Assembly: GCF_016863495.1 (NCBI RefSeq)
Contig: NZ_BOOZ01000011.1
Coordinates: forward strand, 186,001 to 250,000
DNA: 64,000 bases
Reading direction: 5' to 3'
Origin: Micromonospora andamanensis
GTDB taxonomy: Bacteria > Actinomycetota > Actinomycetes > Mycobacteriales > Micromonosporaceae
The position numbers and the translations under genes are program-made. Numbering within the stretch: the first letter of the stretch is position 1; each line of letters opens with the position of its first letter. Positions 48,642 to 59,319 of the stretch are shown here, piece after piece. The notes beneath the pieces were generated by a model, which ran no database searches, was not told where the DNA came from, and saw only the letters and a program-made list of their open reading frames with translations.

Positions 48642-50051
48642 TCAGACCAGGCGGACCCGGGCGGCGCGCATCCGGGTCAGGGCGCGCTCGCGCCCGAGCA
48701 CCTCCAGCGACTCGAACAGCGGCAGGCCGACGGTACGGCCGGTGACCGCGACGCGTACCGGTGCCTGTGCCTTGCCGAGCTTGAGGCCGCGCTCCGCGCC
48801 GACCGCCTCCAGGGTGGCCTTGAGCGTCTCCGCGTCCCACGAATCGACAGCCTCGAAGGCGGCGACGGCGGCGTCGAGCAGCTCCGCCGACCCCTCCTTC
48901 ATCGCCTTGTTCCAGGCCGCCTCGTCGATGAGCGGGGAGTCGACGAAGAGGAAGTCGACGTTCGGCACGATCTCGCTGAGCACCGCGATCCGGGTCTGCG
49001 CCAGCGGGGCCACCGCGGCGAACACGGCCGGGTCGAACTCCGTCGGCTGCCAGGGCGGCGGCGCGATCGTGCCGGTGCCGGTCAGCCAGGGCTGGCACGC
49101 CTCAACGAACTCGGCCACGGGCAGCGCCCGGATGTACTCGCCGTTGAACGCACGCAGCTTCTTCTCGTCGAAGAACGCCGGCGAGGGGTTGACCTCATCC
49201 AGCCGGAACTCGTCCTCGATCACCGACCAGGGCACGATCTCCCGGTCGCCGGAGGGTGCCCAACCGAGCAGCATCAGATAGTTGCGCATCGCCTCGGCGA
49301 GGTATCCCTCGTCCCGGTACGCCTCCAGGGCGACCTTGTCGCGGCGCTTGGAGAGCTTCTGCCGCTTCTCGTTCACCACCACCGGCACGTGCGCCCAGAT
49401 CGGCGGCTTGACCCCGAGCGCGTCCCAGAGCAGTTGCTGCTTCGGGGTGTTGGGCAGGTGCTCCTCGGCGCGGATCACGTGGGTGATGCCCATCGTCATG
49501 TCGTCCACGACGTTGGCCAGCAGGAAGACCGGCGAGCCGTCGCCCCGGGCGATGACGAAGTCCTCGATGAGCTTGTTCTCGAACGTCGGCTCGCCCCGGA
49601 TCAGATCCGTCACCACCGTGACGCCCTCGTCCGGGGTGCGGAAGCGCAGCGCGCGGCCCTCGCCGGGCGGTAGCTCCCGGTCGCGGCAGAAGCCGTCGTA
49701 GCCGGTGTACTGGTTGCCGGTGCGGGCCTGCACCGCCTCGCGGGTGCAGTCGCAGTAGTACGCCCGGCCGGCCTCGTACAGCCGCTGCGCGGCGGCCCGG
49801 TGCTCGGCGGCGTACGAGGACTGGAAGTAGGGGCCCTCGTAGCTGCCCCGCTCGATGCCGATCCAGTCGAGCGCCGACAGGATGCCCTCGGTCCACTCCG
49901 GCTTGTTGCGGGCCGCGTCGGTGTCCTCGATACGCAGCACGAACACACCGCCCTGCTGCCTGGCGTAGATCCAGTTCTGGAGTGCCGAGCGGGCACCGCC
50001 GACGTGGAACATACCGGTCGGGGAAGGGGCGAAGCGCACACGTACCGTCAC
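48642..50051 (-). CDS. gltX: Glutamyl-tRNA synthetase
   Basis: Class I synthetase of 469 residues that charges tRNA-Glu (and, in most actinomycetes, tRNA-Gln for later amidation). The HIGH-type motif reads [16 protein letters not shown] near the N-terminus; the KMSKS motif reads KLSKR. Further landmarks are RIEDTD and [31 protein letters not shown] 50051 follows a GGGGG run and gives the usual [11 protein letters not shown] opening. Close tRNA genes were looked for and not seen. 50 bp downstream of the MFS gene on the same strand. Confidence 0.95.
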   Translation of the reverse strand: MTVRVRFAPSPTGMFHVGGARSALQNWIYARQQGGVFVLRIEDTDAARNKPEWTEGILSALDWIGIERGSYEGPYFQSSYAAEHRAAAQRLYEAGRAYYCDCTREAVQARTGNQYTGYDGFCRDRELPPGEGRALRFRTPDEGVTVVTDLIRGEPTFENKLIEDFVIARGDGSPVFLLANVVDDMTMGITHVIRAEEHLPNTPKQQLLWDALGVKPPIWAHVPVVVNEKRQKLSKRRDKVALEAYRDEGYLAEAMRNYLMLLGWAPSGDREIVPWSVIEDEFRLDEVNPSPAFFDEKKLRAFNGEYIRALPVAEFVEACQPWLTGTGTIAPPPWQPTEFDPAVFAAVAPLAQTRIAVLSEIVPNVDFLFVDSPLIDEAAWNKAMKEGSAELLDAAVAAFEAVDSWDAETLKATLEAVGAERGLKLGKAQAPVRVAVTGRTVGLPLFESLEVLGRERALTRMRAARVRLV

Positions 50052-50101
50052 GGCCCCCAGCCTACGGCGGCGCGCGACCGCAATCGGCCAAGGGGTGCGG
50101 C

Positions 50102-51373
50102 TCACGGCACGGAGCGGATCTTCAGCACCAGCACACTGCCGAGTACGGTCACCGCCGCGGTGGTGGCGTACAACGCCGGGTAACCGCCGAGGTACACCAC
50201 GATCGGCGCGGAGATGGCCGGGCCGAGCACCTGCGGCGCGGAGTTCGCGATGTTGATCACGCCGAGGTCCTTGGCCCGGTCGGTGGCCTTGGGCAGCACC
50301 TGGGTGATCAGAGCGGCGTCCACCGACAGATACACCCCGTAGCCGGCACCGAGCAGCAGTGCGGCGGCCATCGCCATCGGCCAGGTGGGCGCGACGGCGA
50401 GCATTAGCGCCGCCAGCGCGATCACCATCCCGGACGTGATCACGTAGACCTTCCGCCTGCCGGACCTGTCGGACAGCCGACCGGCGACCACAGTGGTGGC
50501 CATCAGACCTGCGGTGTAGAGCAGGATCAGCACCAGCAGGCCACCCTCGGGGTCGGCCACCTGCACCTCGTCGGTGAGGAAGTAGAGCAGGTACAGAGTG
50601 CCCAGGGCGTTGCCGAGCTGGACCAGGAACCGGGTGATCCAGGCCCAGCCGAAGTCGGGGTGCTGGCGCGGCGACACCCACATCGAGCGGAGCAGGCCAC
50701 GGAGTGTCAGCCGGTGCGAGCGGGGCAGCGGGTCGTCAGCCGTCCGCAGGGCGAACGGCACCGCCAGCAGCAGGATGGCCCCGGCGATCGCCAGGTAACC
50801 GGCGGTGGTGCCGGTGAACACGGCGGTGACCAGGACCACCCCGAGCACCAACCCCAGTGCCTGCGGAATGCCGACCCAACCGGAGACGCCGCCACGCTGC
50901 ACGACCGGAACCCGGTCCGGTACGGCGGCGGTCAGGCTGGCCAGCATCGCGTTGAGGCAGACCTGCGCGGCGACCCAGCCGACCGCCACCCCGAGCACGG
51001 TCTGGGCCTGGGCGAGCAGCACCAGGGCCGACGCGGCGAGCACCGCGCCGCCGAGTGTCCAGACGTGCCGCCGGCCGAACTGCCGTCGGCCGATCCGCAG
51101 GCAGGTCCGGTCGGACAGCGCCCCGGCCAGCGGGTTGGCGATCACCGCCGCGAGGGCGCCGATCCCGGTGACCACCGCCAGCATCGTCTCCTTGTCGGCC
51201 GGTGCGATCTGCCCGAGCTGCTGGGGCAGCAGCACCTGGATCGGCGTGAAGAAGGCCATCCAGACGCCGAGGTTGGCGGCGAAGAGCAGCGCGATCCACC
51301 CTCGGCGTACCGGGACCGTCGGTTCGGCGAGCGCGGCCGGCAGCGAGGCCGGGGTGGGGTCGACGGTGGTCAC
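50102..51373 (-). CDS. MFS transporter
   Basis: Twelve-helix major facilitator of 423 residues, with loop 2-3 motif [18 protein letters not shown] and the matching [14 protein letters not shown] after helix 8. The GTG start overlaps the stop of the GH1 beta-glucosidase (GTGA), so it is probably a sugar importer (oligosaccharides or glycosides) working with that enzyme. Sequence style is near the glycoside-pentoside-hexuronide and SotB-like branches; the substrate is inferred from context only. Confidence 0.85.
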   Translation of the reverse strand: MTTVDPTPASLPAALAEPTVPVRRGWIALLFAANLGVWMAFFTPIQVLLPQQLGQIAPADKETMLAVVTGIGALAAVIANPLAGALSDRTCLRIGRRQFGRRHVWTLGGAVLAASALVLLAQAQTVLGVAVGWVAAQVCLNAMLASLTAAVPDRVPVVQRGGVSGWVGIPQALGLVLGVVLVTAVFTGTTAGYLAIAGAILLLAVPFALRTADDPLPRSHRLTLRGLLRSMWVSPRQHPDFGWAWITRFLVQLGNALGTLYLLYFLTDEVQVADPEGGLLVLILLYTAGLMATTVVAGRLSDRSGRRKVYVITSGMVIALAALMLAVAPTWPMAMAAALLLGAGYGVYLSVDAALITQVLPKATDRAKDLGVINIANSAPQVLGPAISAPIVVYLGGYPALYATTAAVTVLGSVLVLKIRSVP

Positions 51374-52719
51374 CGCCGTGGTTCCCGCCGGGTGGTCGCG
51401 ATCACCTCGCGCAGCCAGGCGTACGACGACTTGGGCGTGCGCTGCCCGGTCTCGAAGTCGACGTGCACCAGGCCGAACCGCTTGGTGAAGCCCTCGGCCC
51501 ACTCCCAGTTGTCCAGCAGCGACCAGACGAAGTAACCGGTGACGTCCACCCCGTCGTCGATCGCGGCGCGTACCGCCCGTAGGTGGCCGTCCAGGTAGGC
51601 GATCCGGTCCGGGTCGGGGACCCACCCGTCGGCGTCGGGCGCGTCGTCGTAGGCGCATCCGCTCTCGGTGATCTGGATCGGGGGCAGCGTCGTCCGGTAG
51701 CGGTCGTGCAGCCAGCCGAGCAGCTCACGCAGTCCGGCCGGATCCACCGGCCAGTCGAAGGCGGTTCGCGGGTAGCCGGTGAGGGGAACCAGCTCGAAGG
51801 GCAGGGGTGAGCCCTCCTCGGGCGCGCGTACCGCTGTGGGGTTGTAGTAGTTGACGCCGAGCACGTCGATCGGTGCGGCGATCACGTCCAGGTCGCCGTC
51901 GCGTACCGCTGTGGTGTCGAAACCCAGCTCGGTCGGGTACCCGCGACCGAACAGCGGGTCGGTGAAGAGCCGGTTGTGCAGCGCCTCGTAGGTCGCCGCC
52001 GCGGCGACGTCGGCCTCGCTGCCACCGACGACGCGCACCGGGGAGTAGTTGTTGGCGATGGCCACCGGGCTGGTGCTGCGGGCGCGGAGCGCGGCGACCG
52101 CGAGACCGTGGCCGAGCAACTGGTGGTGGGCGACCGGGAAGGCGTCGAAGAGCAGCATCCGGCCCGGGGCGTGGACGCCTGTGGCGTGCCCGAGGCTCAG
52201 GTGGATGAACGGTTCGTTGAGGGTGATCCAGAGCCGGACCCGGTCGCCGAGGCGGGCGGCGACCAGGTCGGCGTACTCGGCGAAGCGGTGCGCGGTGTCC
52301 CGGTTCAGCCAGCCTCCGGCGTCCTCGAGCGGCTGGGGCAGGTCCCAGTGGAAGAGGGTGGCGACCGGGTCGATGCCGTGCGCGAGCAGTTCGTCGACGA
52401 GCCGTTCGTAGAAGTCCAGCCCGGCGGGGTTGACCTGGCCGGTTCCGCTGGGCAGCACCCGGGGCCAGGAGATCGAGAAGCGGTACGCGGTGACGCCCAG
52501 CCCGGCCATCAGGGCGACGTCCTCGGCGTACCTGTGGTAGTGGTCGCAGGCCACGTCGCCGCTGCTGCCGTCAATGATCCGGCCGGGGGTGTGGGCGAAG
52601 GTGTCCCAGATGGACGGTCCGCGTCCGTCGGTGCCGGCGGCGCCCTCGATCTGGTACGCGGAGGTGGAGACGCCCCAGCGGAAGCCGGTGGGGAACTCGG
52701 GCATCGGAGCGGTCGGCAT
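51370..52719 (-). CDS. Beta-glucosidase (GH1)
   Basis: Cytosolic family 1 glycosidase of 449 residues that releases glucose from cellobiose and related beta-glucosides. Acid/base Glu in WITLNEPF, nucleophile Glu in IQITESGCAYDD, and the aglycone-site NNYSPV and the N-terminal FRWGVSTSAYQIEGA are standard. No signal peptide is present, in agreement with co-transcription with an MFS importer. GGGAGGG lies three bases before the ATG; a second ATG five codons later is possible. The upstream gap (52720-52905) has the word GGAACTTTAGG but no clear CebR palindrome. Confidence 0.93.
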   Translation of the reverse strand: MPTAPMPEFPTGFRWGVSTSAYQIEGAAGTDGRGPSIWDTFAHTPGRIIDGSSGDVACDHYHRYAEDVALMAGLGVTAYRFSISWPRVLPSGTGQVNPAGLDFYERLVDELLAHGIDPVATLFHWDLPQPLEDAGGWLNRDTAHRFAEYADLVAARLGDRVRLWITLNEPFIHLSLGHATGVHAPGRMLLFDAFPVAHHQLLGHGLAVAALRARSTSPVAIANNYSPVRVVGGSEADVAAAATYEALHNRLFTDPLFGRGYPTELGFDTTAVRDGDLDVIAAPIDVLGVNYYNPTAVRAPEEGSPLPFELVPLTGYPRTAFDWPVDPAGLRELLGWLHDRYRTTLPPIQITESGCAYDDAPDADGWVPDPDRIAYLDGHLRAVRAAIDDGVDVTGYFVWSLLDNWEWAEGFTKRFGLVHVDFETGQRTPKSSYAWLREVIATTRREPRR

Positions 52720-52905
52720 GCGCCCTCCCGGTGAACGCGAAATGTGTTCGGAACTTTAGGGGGCGCGACGGCCGGACGCCATAGGCTGCCGGTCCGCGTA
52801 GCGCAATACCTTTCGGCGTGTCTTTTACGAACCCGTCCATATACGTCCGTTTTTGCGCATAGAGTGCCGAATATCGTGGGATGTCCTCACTGGAGGAAGA
52901 CGGAA

Positions 52906-53352
52906 ATGATCCTCGTGGAACGCAGCGCGCACGTGGCGGCGCCGGTGGAAGCGGTCTGGGACGTGGTGCAGCGGGCCGAGCAGTTGCCGGCCTGGTTGGC
53001 CGGGGTCCGTGCGGCCGAGGTCCTCTCGGGGGAGGGCTTCGGTCGGCGGCAGCTGGTCCAGGCTGGACGCGGCGCCGCGCATGAGGCCGAGGTGATCGCC
53101 TATCAGGAACCGACACTTATCGGCTGGCGCGAACGCGCCAAGGGCGCCGGTGCCCGAGCGGAGGCGCGCACCGAGATATACGTCCAGCTCACGCCCGACG
53201 AACAGGAGGGCGGGACGGTCGTACGGCTCATCGTCGTGCGCTGGCCGGCCGGCCCGGTCAAGGCCGCCCTGCTCCGGCTCGGCCTGCGTCGGGTCGGCGC
53301 CGACCTGGAGGACTCGCTGGCCCGGTTGACCGATCTGGCCGCCGTCGGCTGA
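52906..53352 (+). CDS. SRPBCC (START/cyclase-like) protein
   Basis: A 148-residue single-domain protein of the polyketide cyclase/ligand-binding fold: MILVERSAHVAAPVEAVWDVVQRAEQLPAWLAGVRAAEV at the start, a central beta sheet and a C-terminal helix VGADLEDSLARLTDLA. It could bind a hydrophobic ligand; nothing in the context names one. ATG 52906 has GGAGG nine bases upstream. Divergent from the GH1 operon; convergent with the secreted His-rich protein gene, with a strong hairpin between. Confidence 0.82.
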   Translation: MILVERSAHVAAPVEAVWDVVQRAEQLPAWLAGVRAAEVLSGEGFGRRQLVQAGRGAAHEAEVIAYQEPTLIGWRERAKGAGARAEARTEIYVQLTPDEQEGGTVVRLIVVRWPAGPVKAALLRLGLRRVGADLEDSLARLTDLAAVG

Positions 53353-53380
53353 CGGGCCGCGTCCCGGCGTCACCCGCGAC

Positions 53381-53425
53381 GGTGGCGGCCCCGGTGTCCC
53401 TTCCAGAGGCACCAGGGCCGCCACC
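53381..53425. terminator. Strong bidirectional hairpin terminator
   Basis: GGTGGCGGCCC (53381-53391) pairs perfectly with GGGCCGCCACC (53415-53425); GCGAC (53376-53380) and GTCGC (53430-53434) extend it outwards. It lies between the convergent SRPBCC gene and the minus-strand His-rich membrane protein. Confidence 0.8.
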
Positions 53426-53454
53426 GCTCGTCGCGCCCGGGCGCGGGCGGCGGC

Positions 53455-54390
53455 TCACACGATCACGGTGAACGCGGCGACGCGCACCTCGTCGAGGTGC
53501 CGGAACTCGAAGAACAGCCGGTAGGTGCCGGCCGACGGCACGGTGACGCCGAACGCCACCACCGAGCTGGGCTGGCTGGCCGCCGCCGGATGCACGTGCA
53601 GGTACGCCAGGTCGCCCTGGCGCAGCGCCACCAGGTGCCCGTACGCGCCCAGGTGGCGTTGCAGGTCGTTCACCGGCCGCCCGTCGTGGCCGAGCCAGAC
53701 GAGCACCTGGTTGGACTCGCCCGCGCGCAGCCCACCGTCGAGGGTCACCGTGTAGCCGTCCACCAGGATCGTCTCCTCGGGTGGCGCGAGCGGACCGGCG
53801 GCGTACCGGCCGGGAACCGGCACGTCGACCCCGAGCGTGACGCCGGCCGCCGCACCCTGCGGCCAGAAGTCCGCGATGGCCCGTAGCGGGCCGGGTGAGC
53901 TCGGCGTGACAGTGACCCGCCAGGTGCCGTCGGCCGACATCTCCGGGTGCACGTGCTGGTAACCGGAGAGGTCCCGGCCGACCAGGATCAGGTGCATCCT
54001 GCGCTCGTGGCTCTCCTGGAACGTGGTGAGCGCGGCCCCGGTCGGGTCGGTGATCCGGAAGGCCAGTTCGCCGGGCCGGCCGGCGGTCAGCGCCGGGGTG
54101 TCCAGGGCCAACGTCCAGCCGTCGCGGGACACCTCCAGCCCACCCGGGCCGTGGCCGGCATGTGGGTCGGCGGTCGCCGGTCGAACCGGAGCGGGCGCCG
54201 GGGCACCGGCGCGCCCGGCGAAGAACCCGACGGTGAGGGTCAGGCCGAGCACCAGCGCGGCGGCGGCGTACCGCCACACAGCCCCGCCGGCCGGTGGTGG
54301 CAGCACCGGGTCGGGGCGGGGGCGCCCCGGCCGGGACGCCCCCTCGACCTGGCTGGCGGACGTCGCCGCCCGACGGTCGATGGTGGTCAT
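53455..54390 (-). CDS. Membrane-anchored protein with two HxH (possible metal-binding) domains
   Basis: A 311-residue protein with one N-terminal transmembrane helix (about 39-58) and an outer His-rich part. Two beta-sandwich-like halves carry parallel motifs: RRMHLILVGRDLSGYQHVHPEM (His133, His146, His148) and AYGHLVALRQGDLAYLHVHP (His252, His265, His267). A DPHAGHG patch lies just after the membrane. This layout resembles YtkA-like/cupredoxin-type proteins and suggests copper or other metal binding. It overlaps the upstream LVIVD gene (ATGA), so both products are probably exported together. Confidence 0.65.
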   Translation of the reverse strand: MTTIDRRAATSASQVEGASRPGRPRPDPVLPPPAGGAVWRYAAAALVLGLTLTVGFFAGRAGAPAPAPVRPATADPHAGHGPGGLEVSRDGWTLALDTPALTAGRPGELAFRITDPTGAALTTFQESHERRMHLILVGRDLSGYQHVHPEMSADGTWRVTVTPSSPGPLRAIADFWPQGAAAGVTLGVDVPVPGRYAAGPLAPPEETILVDGYTVTLDGGLRAGESNQVLVWLGHDGRPVNDLQRHLGAYGHLVALRQGDLAYLHVHPAAASQPSSVVAFGVTVPSAGTYRLFFEFRHLDEVRVAAFTVIV

Positions 54391-55676
54391 GACAAGCGGG
54401 GCTGGAGCACGAACAGCCCCTGCTCGATGCCGCTGACCACCACGATGCCGCTCGGGTAGTACGGGTAGGTGCTCCACGCCCCGTTCATCGAGGCGCTGTT
54501 GCTCGACGGGTAGATGTCGAAGAAGCCGGCCTCGGTGGCCTGCCCGCTTGCCACGTTGCGCAGGTCCAGGATGCGCAACCCGGCCCGGTAGTTGGCCTGG
54601 TAGCTGTAGTTGCCCTTGACGTACTGGTTGTGGTCGGTGGCCTGTACCCCGGACGGCGCGCTGTAGGTGCCGATGTGCCGGGGCGCGTCCAGGTCGGCCA
54701 GGTCCCAGATGTAGGTCTGCGTCCGCACCCCGCGCCGGGTCTCGTCCAGCTCGTCGTCGAGCAGGAAGTACCGCTGGTTGTCGGTGAACCAGCCCTGGTG
54801 GGTGTACGCCCGCCCGGTGTAGCCGATGCGGGACAGCTGCCGGGGAGCCGACTTGGTGGTCACGTCGACAACCGTCACCGTGTCCTCGTTGGAGCTGACG
54901 CAGATCTCCCGCCCGGTGTAGGTGGTGTCCGGACCCCGGTAGACCACGCACTGGGTGTCGTGGGTGTAGCCGTCGTTGCTGACACAGCCCGCGTACACCG
55001 GGGACTTCGGGGTGCGGATGTCCACCATGTGCAGACCGCCGCTGCACGTGTTGGTGCCGACCGCGTAGGCGTACCCGGTCTGCTCGTTGATGGCGATGTT
55101 GTGCGAGTTGCCGAACTGGCTGTAGTGCACGTTCGCCGTCCAGGTCTGCGGCGCGGTGACGCCACGCAACCGGGTCAGGTCGAACACCTGCATGCCGTGC
55201 CCGGAGACGTCCGCCACCACGTACGCGTGGTCCCGGTAGACCTTGATGTCGCGCCAGATCGCGGTGCGGTTCTGGTAGGCGGGCAGGTTACCCAGGTAGA
55301 CCGGGGCGGTCGGGTTGGAGACGTCCACGAACGAGGTGCCGTTGCGGCGTCCGACGAGCGCGTACTCCTTGCCGGTCTGCGGGTCGGTCCAACCCCAGAT
55401 GTCGTTGGCCTGGCTGCCGCCGATGCTGGACAGCGGCATGAACGACAGCAGGTCCACGTTGCGACAGGGATAGCCCGCCGCCTGGCCGTTGGTGCAGGTC
55501 GCGGCGGCGGCTGCGACAAGCTGCTGGGTGGGTTCGCGTTGCGCCATGAACTCCTGTGCCGACGCGCGCCCGGCCGGGGTGGCCGGGTCGTGCGCCACCG
55601 AGGGCGAGCCCGCCGGGACCATCGACACCACCAGGACGCCGACGGCCAGGGACAGACCGATCCGAACGATTCGCAT
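54387..55676 (-). CDS. Secreted LVIVD-repeat/choice-of-anchor B protein
   Basis: Exported protein of 429 residues. A signal peptide covers about 1-28. The body is a beta-propeller-like series of LVIVD-type repeats (SFVDVSNPTAPVYLG, MQVFDLTRLRG, LHMVDIRTPKSPVY, VTVVDVTTKSAP), a fold typical of surface and choice-of-anchor B proteins. No catalytic motif is seen; four or more Cys may form disulphides. GGGAGGG precedes the ATG. The function is unknown; pairing with a His-rich membrane protein suggests a metal- or adhesion-related envelope role. Confidence 0.85.
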   Translation of the reverse strand: MRIVRIGLSLAVGVLVVSMVPAGSPSVAHDPATPAGRASAQEFMAQREPTQQLVAAAAATCTNGQAAGYPCRNVDLLSFMPLSSIGGSQANDIWGWTDPQTGKEYALVGRRNGTSFVDVSNPTAPVYLGNLPAYQNRTAIWRDIKVYRDHAYVVADVSGHGMQVFDLTRLRGVTAPQTWTANVHYSQFGNSHNIAINEQTGYAYAVGTNTCSGGLHMVDIRTPKSPVYAGCVSNDGYTHDTQCVVYRGPDTTYTGREICVSSNEDTVTVVDVTTKSAPRQLSRIGYTGRAYTHQGWFTDNQRYFLLDDELDETRRGVRTQTYIWDLADLDAPRHIGTYSAPSGVQATDHNQYVKGNYSYQANYRAGLRILDLRNVASGQATEAGFFDIYPSSNSASMNGAWSTYPYYPSGIVVVSGIEQGLFVLQPRLS

Positions 55677-55895
55677 GAAGGCTCCCTCCCGTCGCGCGCG
55701 GAGGCGGCGGTGACGTCCCGGCCGGCGGCGGACGGGCGCGACGGGGTGGATCCACCGGCCGGCCTGGTGTCCCGGGGTAGAGCTGAAACACCTATCGGCA
55801 ATTGTGGATGCGCTGTGTTACACGAAAAAGACATGCGTCGATACCGGAAGAGTCATACCTGCGGGCTCGCGACCGGAGACGAACGCCGCACGCGA

Positions 55896-55933
55896 AGGGG
55901 CCCGGCGGCGGTGTCGTACCGCGCCGGGCCCCT
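55896..55933 (-). terminator. Long hairpin terminator after aceE
   Basis: AGGGGCCCGGCG (55896-55907) pairs with CGCCGGGCCCCT (55922-55933), and GCGGT/ACCGC continues the stem towards a GTCGT loop. It lies 24 bp past the aceE stop on the minus strand. Confidence 0.8.
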
Positions 55934-55956
55934 CGGCCGGGGACGTCGTCCCAGGT

Positions 55957-58701
55957 TCAGCTGTCGCCGCCGGTTTCGCCGACCGGGGCAGCGTTGACGT
56001 CGTCGATGGCGTACTTCTTGGCCGCCTCGGCCGGCACGTGGGCCGGTACCGCCCCGCGTAGCGCGAGCTGGCGCAGGGTCGCCACCGCCACCGACTCGGC
56101 GTCGACGTGGAAGTGCCGGCGCAGGGCGTGGCGGGTGTCGGACAGGCCGAACCCGTCGGTGCCCAGCGAGGTCCAGTCGCCCGGCACCCACCGGGAGATC
56201 AGGTCCGGCACCGCGCGCATCCAGTCGCTCACCGCGATCTTCGGGCCGTCCGCGTCGGCCAGCTTGTGCTGGATGTACGGCACCCGCTGCTCCGCGCCCG
56301 GGTGCAGGAGGTTGTACGCCTCGCACTCGACCGCGTCGCGGCGCAGCTCCGTCCAGGAGGTCACCGACCAGACGTCGGCGGCGACCCCCCAGTCCTGCGC
56401 CAGCAACTGCTGCGCCTTGAGTGCCCACTGCATCCCGGTGCCGGAGGCCAGCACGTTCGCCCGGGGAGCGTCCCCGTCCAGCGAGGGGGCGGGGGAGTAG
56501 CGGTGGATGCCCTTGACGATGCCCTCGACGTCCACTCCCTCCGGCTCCGCCGGCTGGTGGATCGGCTCGTTGTAGACGGTGAGGTAGTAGAAGACGTTCT
56601 CCTGCTTCTCGCCGTACATGCGGTGCAGGCCGTTCTCCATGATGTGCGCGATCTCGAACGCGAACGCCGGATCGTACGCGACGACCGCCGGGTTGGTGGC
56701 GGCCAGCAGCAGCGAGTGCCCGTCCTCGTGTTGGAGCCCTTCACCGTTGAGCGTGGTGCGTCCGGCGGTGGCGCCGAGCACGAAGCCCCGGGTCATCTGG
56801 TCCGCGGCGGCCCAGAAGCCGTCACCGGTGCGCTGGAACCCGAACATCGAGTAGAAGATGTACATCGGGATCATCGGCTCGTCGTGGGTGGCGTACGACG
56901 TGCCGGCCGCGGTGAACGAGGCGACGGAGCCGGCCTCGTTGATCCCCTCGTGCAGGATCTGCCCGACTGTCGACTCCTTGTACGACAGGAACAGCTCCCG
57001 GTCGACAGAGGTGTACCGCTGGCCGTGCGGCGAGTAGATCTTGGCGGTCGGGAAGATGGAGTCCAGGCCGAAGGTGCGCGCCTCGTCCGGGATGATCGGC
57101 ACCCAGCGCTTGCCGAACTCCTTGTCCTTCATCAGGTCCTTGAGCAGCCGGACGAAGGCCATCGTGGTGGCCACCTTCTGCTTGCCCGAGCCGCGCTTGA
57201 CGTCGGCGAAGCGCTCCGCGCCGGGGATGGCCAGCTTCTTGGCGCTGGTCCGCCGGGTCGGCAGGTAACCGCCGAGCTGCTTGCGCCGCTCGTGCAGGTA
57301 CTGCATCTCGTCGGACTTGTCGTCCGGCCGCAGGTACGGCGGCAGGTAGGGGTTCTCCTCCAGCGCCGAGTCCGGGATGTCCAGGTAGAGCCGGTCGCGG
57401 AAGGTCTTCAGGTCCTCAAGCGTCAGCTTCTTCATCTGGTGCGTGGCGTTGCGGCCCTCGAAGTGCGAGCCGAGCGTCCAGCCCTTGATCGTCTTGGCCA
57501 GGATCACCGTCGGCTGGCCGGTGTGCTCGGTCGCCGCCTTGTAGGCCGCGTACAGCTTGCGGTAGTCGTGCCCACCGCGCTTGAGGTTCCAGATCTCGTC
57601 GTCGGTGAGCCCCTCGACCATCTTGCGGGTACGCGGGTCGCGGCCGAAGAAGTGCTCCCGCACGTACGCCCCGGACTCCGCCTTGTAGGTCTGGTAGTCG
57701 CCGTCAGGCGTGGTGTTCATCAGGTTGACGAGCGCGCCGTCGGTGTCGGCGGCGAGCAGCGGATCCCACTCCCGGCCCCAGACCACCTTGATGACGTTCC
57801 AGCCGGCCCCCCGGAAGAACGCCTCCAGCTCCTGCATGACCTTGCCGTTGCCGCGTACCGGCCCGTCCAGCCGTTGCAGGTTGCAGTTGATCACGAAGGT
57901 GAGGTTGTCCAGCTCCTCGCGGGCGGCCACCCCGATCGCGCCGAGGGTCTCCGGCTCGTCCATCTCGCCGTCGCCCAGGAACGCCCATACGTGCTGGTCG
58001 GAGGTGTCCTTGATGCCCCGGTGCTGGAGGTACCTGTTGAACCGGGCCTGGTAGATGGCGTTCAGGCCACCAAGACCCATGGAGACCGTGGGGAACTCCC
58101 AGAAGTCCGGCATGAGCCGGGGGTGCGGGTACGAGGGAAGACCGCCGCCGGGGTGGGACAGCTCCTGCCGGAAACCGTCGAGCTGGTTCTCGCTGAGCCG
58201 GCCCTCCAGGAACGCCCGCGCGTACATGCCGGGCGAGGCGTGCCCCTGGTAGAAGATGTGATCGCCGCCACCCGGGTGTTCCTTGCCCCGGAAGAAGTGG
58301 TTGAAGCCGACCTCGTAGAGCGACGCCGAGCTGGCGAAGGTCGAGATGTGGCCACCGACGCCGATCTCCGGCCGCTGCGCGCGGTGCACGAGCATCGCCG
58401 CGTTCCACCGCACGTACGCCCGGATCCGGCGCTCGACGTGCTCGTCGCCGGGGAACCACGGTTCGCGCTCCGGCGGAATGGTGTTGATGTAGTCGGTGGT
58501 GGTCAGCGACGGCACGCCGACCTGACGCTCCCGGGCGCGCTCCAGCAGCCGCAGCATGACGTAGCGGGCTCGCTTGGTGCCACGGTCGTCGATGACACCG
58601 TCGAGCGACTCGACCCACTCGCTGGTTTCTTCGGGGTCGATGTCCGGAAGCTGGCTCGGCAGGCCGGCCGTGATCACCGGGCGCTTGCGTTCCGTAGCCA
58701 C
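55957..58701 (-). CDS. aceE: Pyruvate dehydrogenase E1 component, homodimeric type
   Basis: Thiamine-diphosphate enzyme of 914 residues that decarboxylates pyruvate and transfers the acetyl group to lipoyl-E2. The ThDP/Mg site is [35 protein letters not shown] (Asp/Asn ligands); [22 protein letters not shown] and [14 protein letters not shown] are typical of the AceE type as opposed to alpha2beta2 E1. GTG 58701 follows GAGGGA. No aceF or lpd is adjacent; in actinomycetes they lie elsewhere. Supplies acetyl-CoA to the fab pathway encoded nearby. Confidence 0.96.
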   Translation of the reverse strand: MATERKRPVITAGLPSQLPDIDPEETSEWVESLDGVIDDRGTKRARYVMLRLLERARERQVGVPSLTTTDYINTIPPEREPWFPGDEHVERRIRAYVRWNAAMLVHRAQRPEIGVGGHISTFASSASLYEVGFNHFFRGKEHPGGGDHIFYQGHASPGMYARAFLEGRLSENQLDGFRQELSHPGGGLPSYPHPRLMPDFWEFPTVSMGLGGLNAIYQARFNRYLQHRGIKDTSDQHVWAFLGDGEMDEPETLGAIGVAAREELDNLTFVINCNLQRLDGPVRGNGKVMQELEAFFRGAGWNVIKVVWGREWDPLLAADTDGALVNLMNTTPDGDYQTYKAESGAYVREHFFGRDPRTRKMVEGLTDDEIWNLKRGGHDYRKLYAAYKAATEHTGQPTVILAKTIKGWTLGSHFEGRNATHQMKKLTLEDLKTFRDRLYLDIPDSALEENPYLPPYLRPDDKSDEMQYLHERRKQLGGYLPTRRTSAKKLAIPGAERFADVKRGSGKQKVATTMAFVRLLKDLMKDKEFGKRWVPIIPDEARTFGLDSIFPTAKIYSPHGQRYTSVDRELFLSYKESTVGQILHEGINEAGSVASFTAAGTSYATHDEPMIPMYIFYSMFGFQRTGDGFWAAADQMTRGFVLGATAGRTTLNGEGLQHEDGHSLLLAATNPAVVAYDPAFAFEIAHIMENGLHRMYGEKQENVFYYLTVYNEPIHQPAEPEGVDVEGIVKGIHRYSPAPSLDGDAPRANVLASGTGMQWALKAQQLLAQDWGVAADVWSVTSWTELRRDAVECEAYNLLHPGAEQRVPYIQHKLADADGPKIAVSDWMRAVPDLISRWVPGDWTSLGTDGFGLSDTRHALRRHFHVDAESVAVATLRQLALRGAVPAHVPAEAAKKYAIDDVNAAPVGETGGDS

Positions 58702-58877
58702 AGGCGTTCCCTCGGTTGTGTTGTGGGATAGGTCTCTAGCGCCATCCTGCCCCGTCGCGGCACTCGGCGTCACGTCCACCCGGCCGAAGGGCGACGCGCG
58801 ACACACGTACCCACCAGTAACTATGCCGGTCGGCGGCGGTCGCGGCGGGCCCCGGCCGGGTGGGGAAGAATGCGAGG

Positions 58878-59282
58878 GTGCGCAGTGAGCTGATCACCGT
58901 CCGGACCGGTTCCCGGCCGACCGTCCGGGACATCACGGCCGAGGCCGAGCAGTTCGTCGCCGGCAGCGGCGACGGGCTGCTGCACGTGTTCGTGCCCCAC
59001 GCCACCGCCGGCGTGGCGATCATCGAGACCGGATCAGGCTCGGACGACGACCTGCTCACCGCGCTGGACGCGGTGCTGCCCACCGACGAGCGGTGGCGGC
59101 ACCGGCACGGCTCGCCCGGACACGGCCGCGATCACGTGCTGCCGGCCTTCGTCGCGCCGTACGCGACGCTGCCCGTGCTCGGTGGGCGACTTGCCCTGGG
59201 CACCTGGCAGTCGATCTGCCTGGTCGACACCAACGGCGACAACCCGACCCGGCAGGTCCGCTTCTCCTTCCTGGCGGGCTGA
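58878..59282 (+). CDS. YjbQ family (UPF0047) protein
   Basis: A 134-residue protein of the YjbQ family, with [27 protein letters not shown] and the C-terminal [35 protein letters not shown]. Conserved His and Asp residues suggest a metal or phosphate site; some members have weak thiamine-phosphate synthase activity. GTG 58878 lies nine bases after GGGGAAG and gives MRSELITV, the usual family start; GTG 58860 is alternative. Confidence 0.87.
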   Translation: MRSELITVRTGSRPTVRDITAEAEQFVAGSGDGLLHVFVPHATAGVAIIETGSGSDDDLLTALDAVLPTDERWRHRHGSPGHGRDHVLPAFVAPYATLPVLGGRLALGTWQSICLVDTNGDNPTRQVRFSFLAG

Positions 59283-59319
59283 CCGCTCCCGTCCGTCCCA
59301 CCCGTCACCCGGTAACGGC

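Noticed and set aside
48642-50101. tRNA-Glu/Gln genes near gltX
   Set aside because: No cloverleaf with a GGTTCGAATCC-like T-arm could be found around gltX or serS by eye.
55677-55956. A small gene in the gap between the LVIVD gene and aceE
   Set aside because: Only frames that continue as antisense of aceE are open; apart from the terminator hairpin and promoter-like AT-rich bases at 55790-55850 nothing is supported.
56107-58731. An 874-codon open frame opposite aceE
   Set aside because: It is the mirror of a real gene with very high GC3; its product is Val/Arg/Gly/Leu-rich with no domain, while aceE on the other strand is complete.
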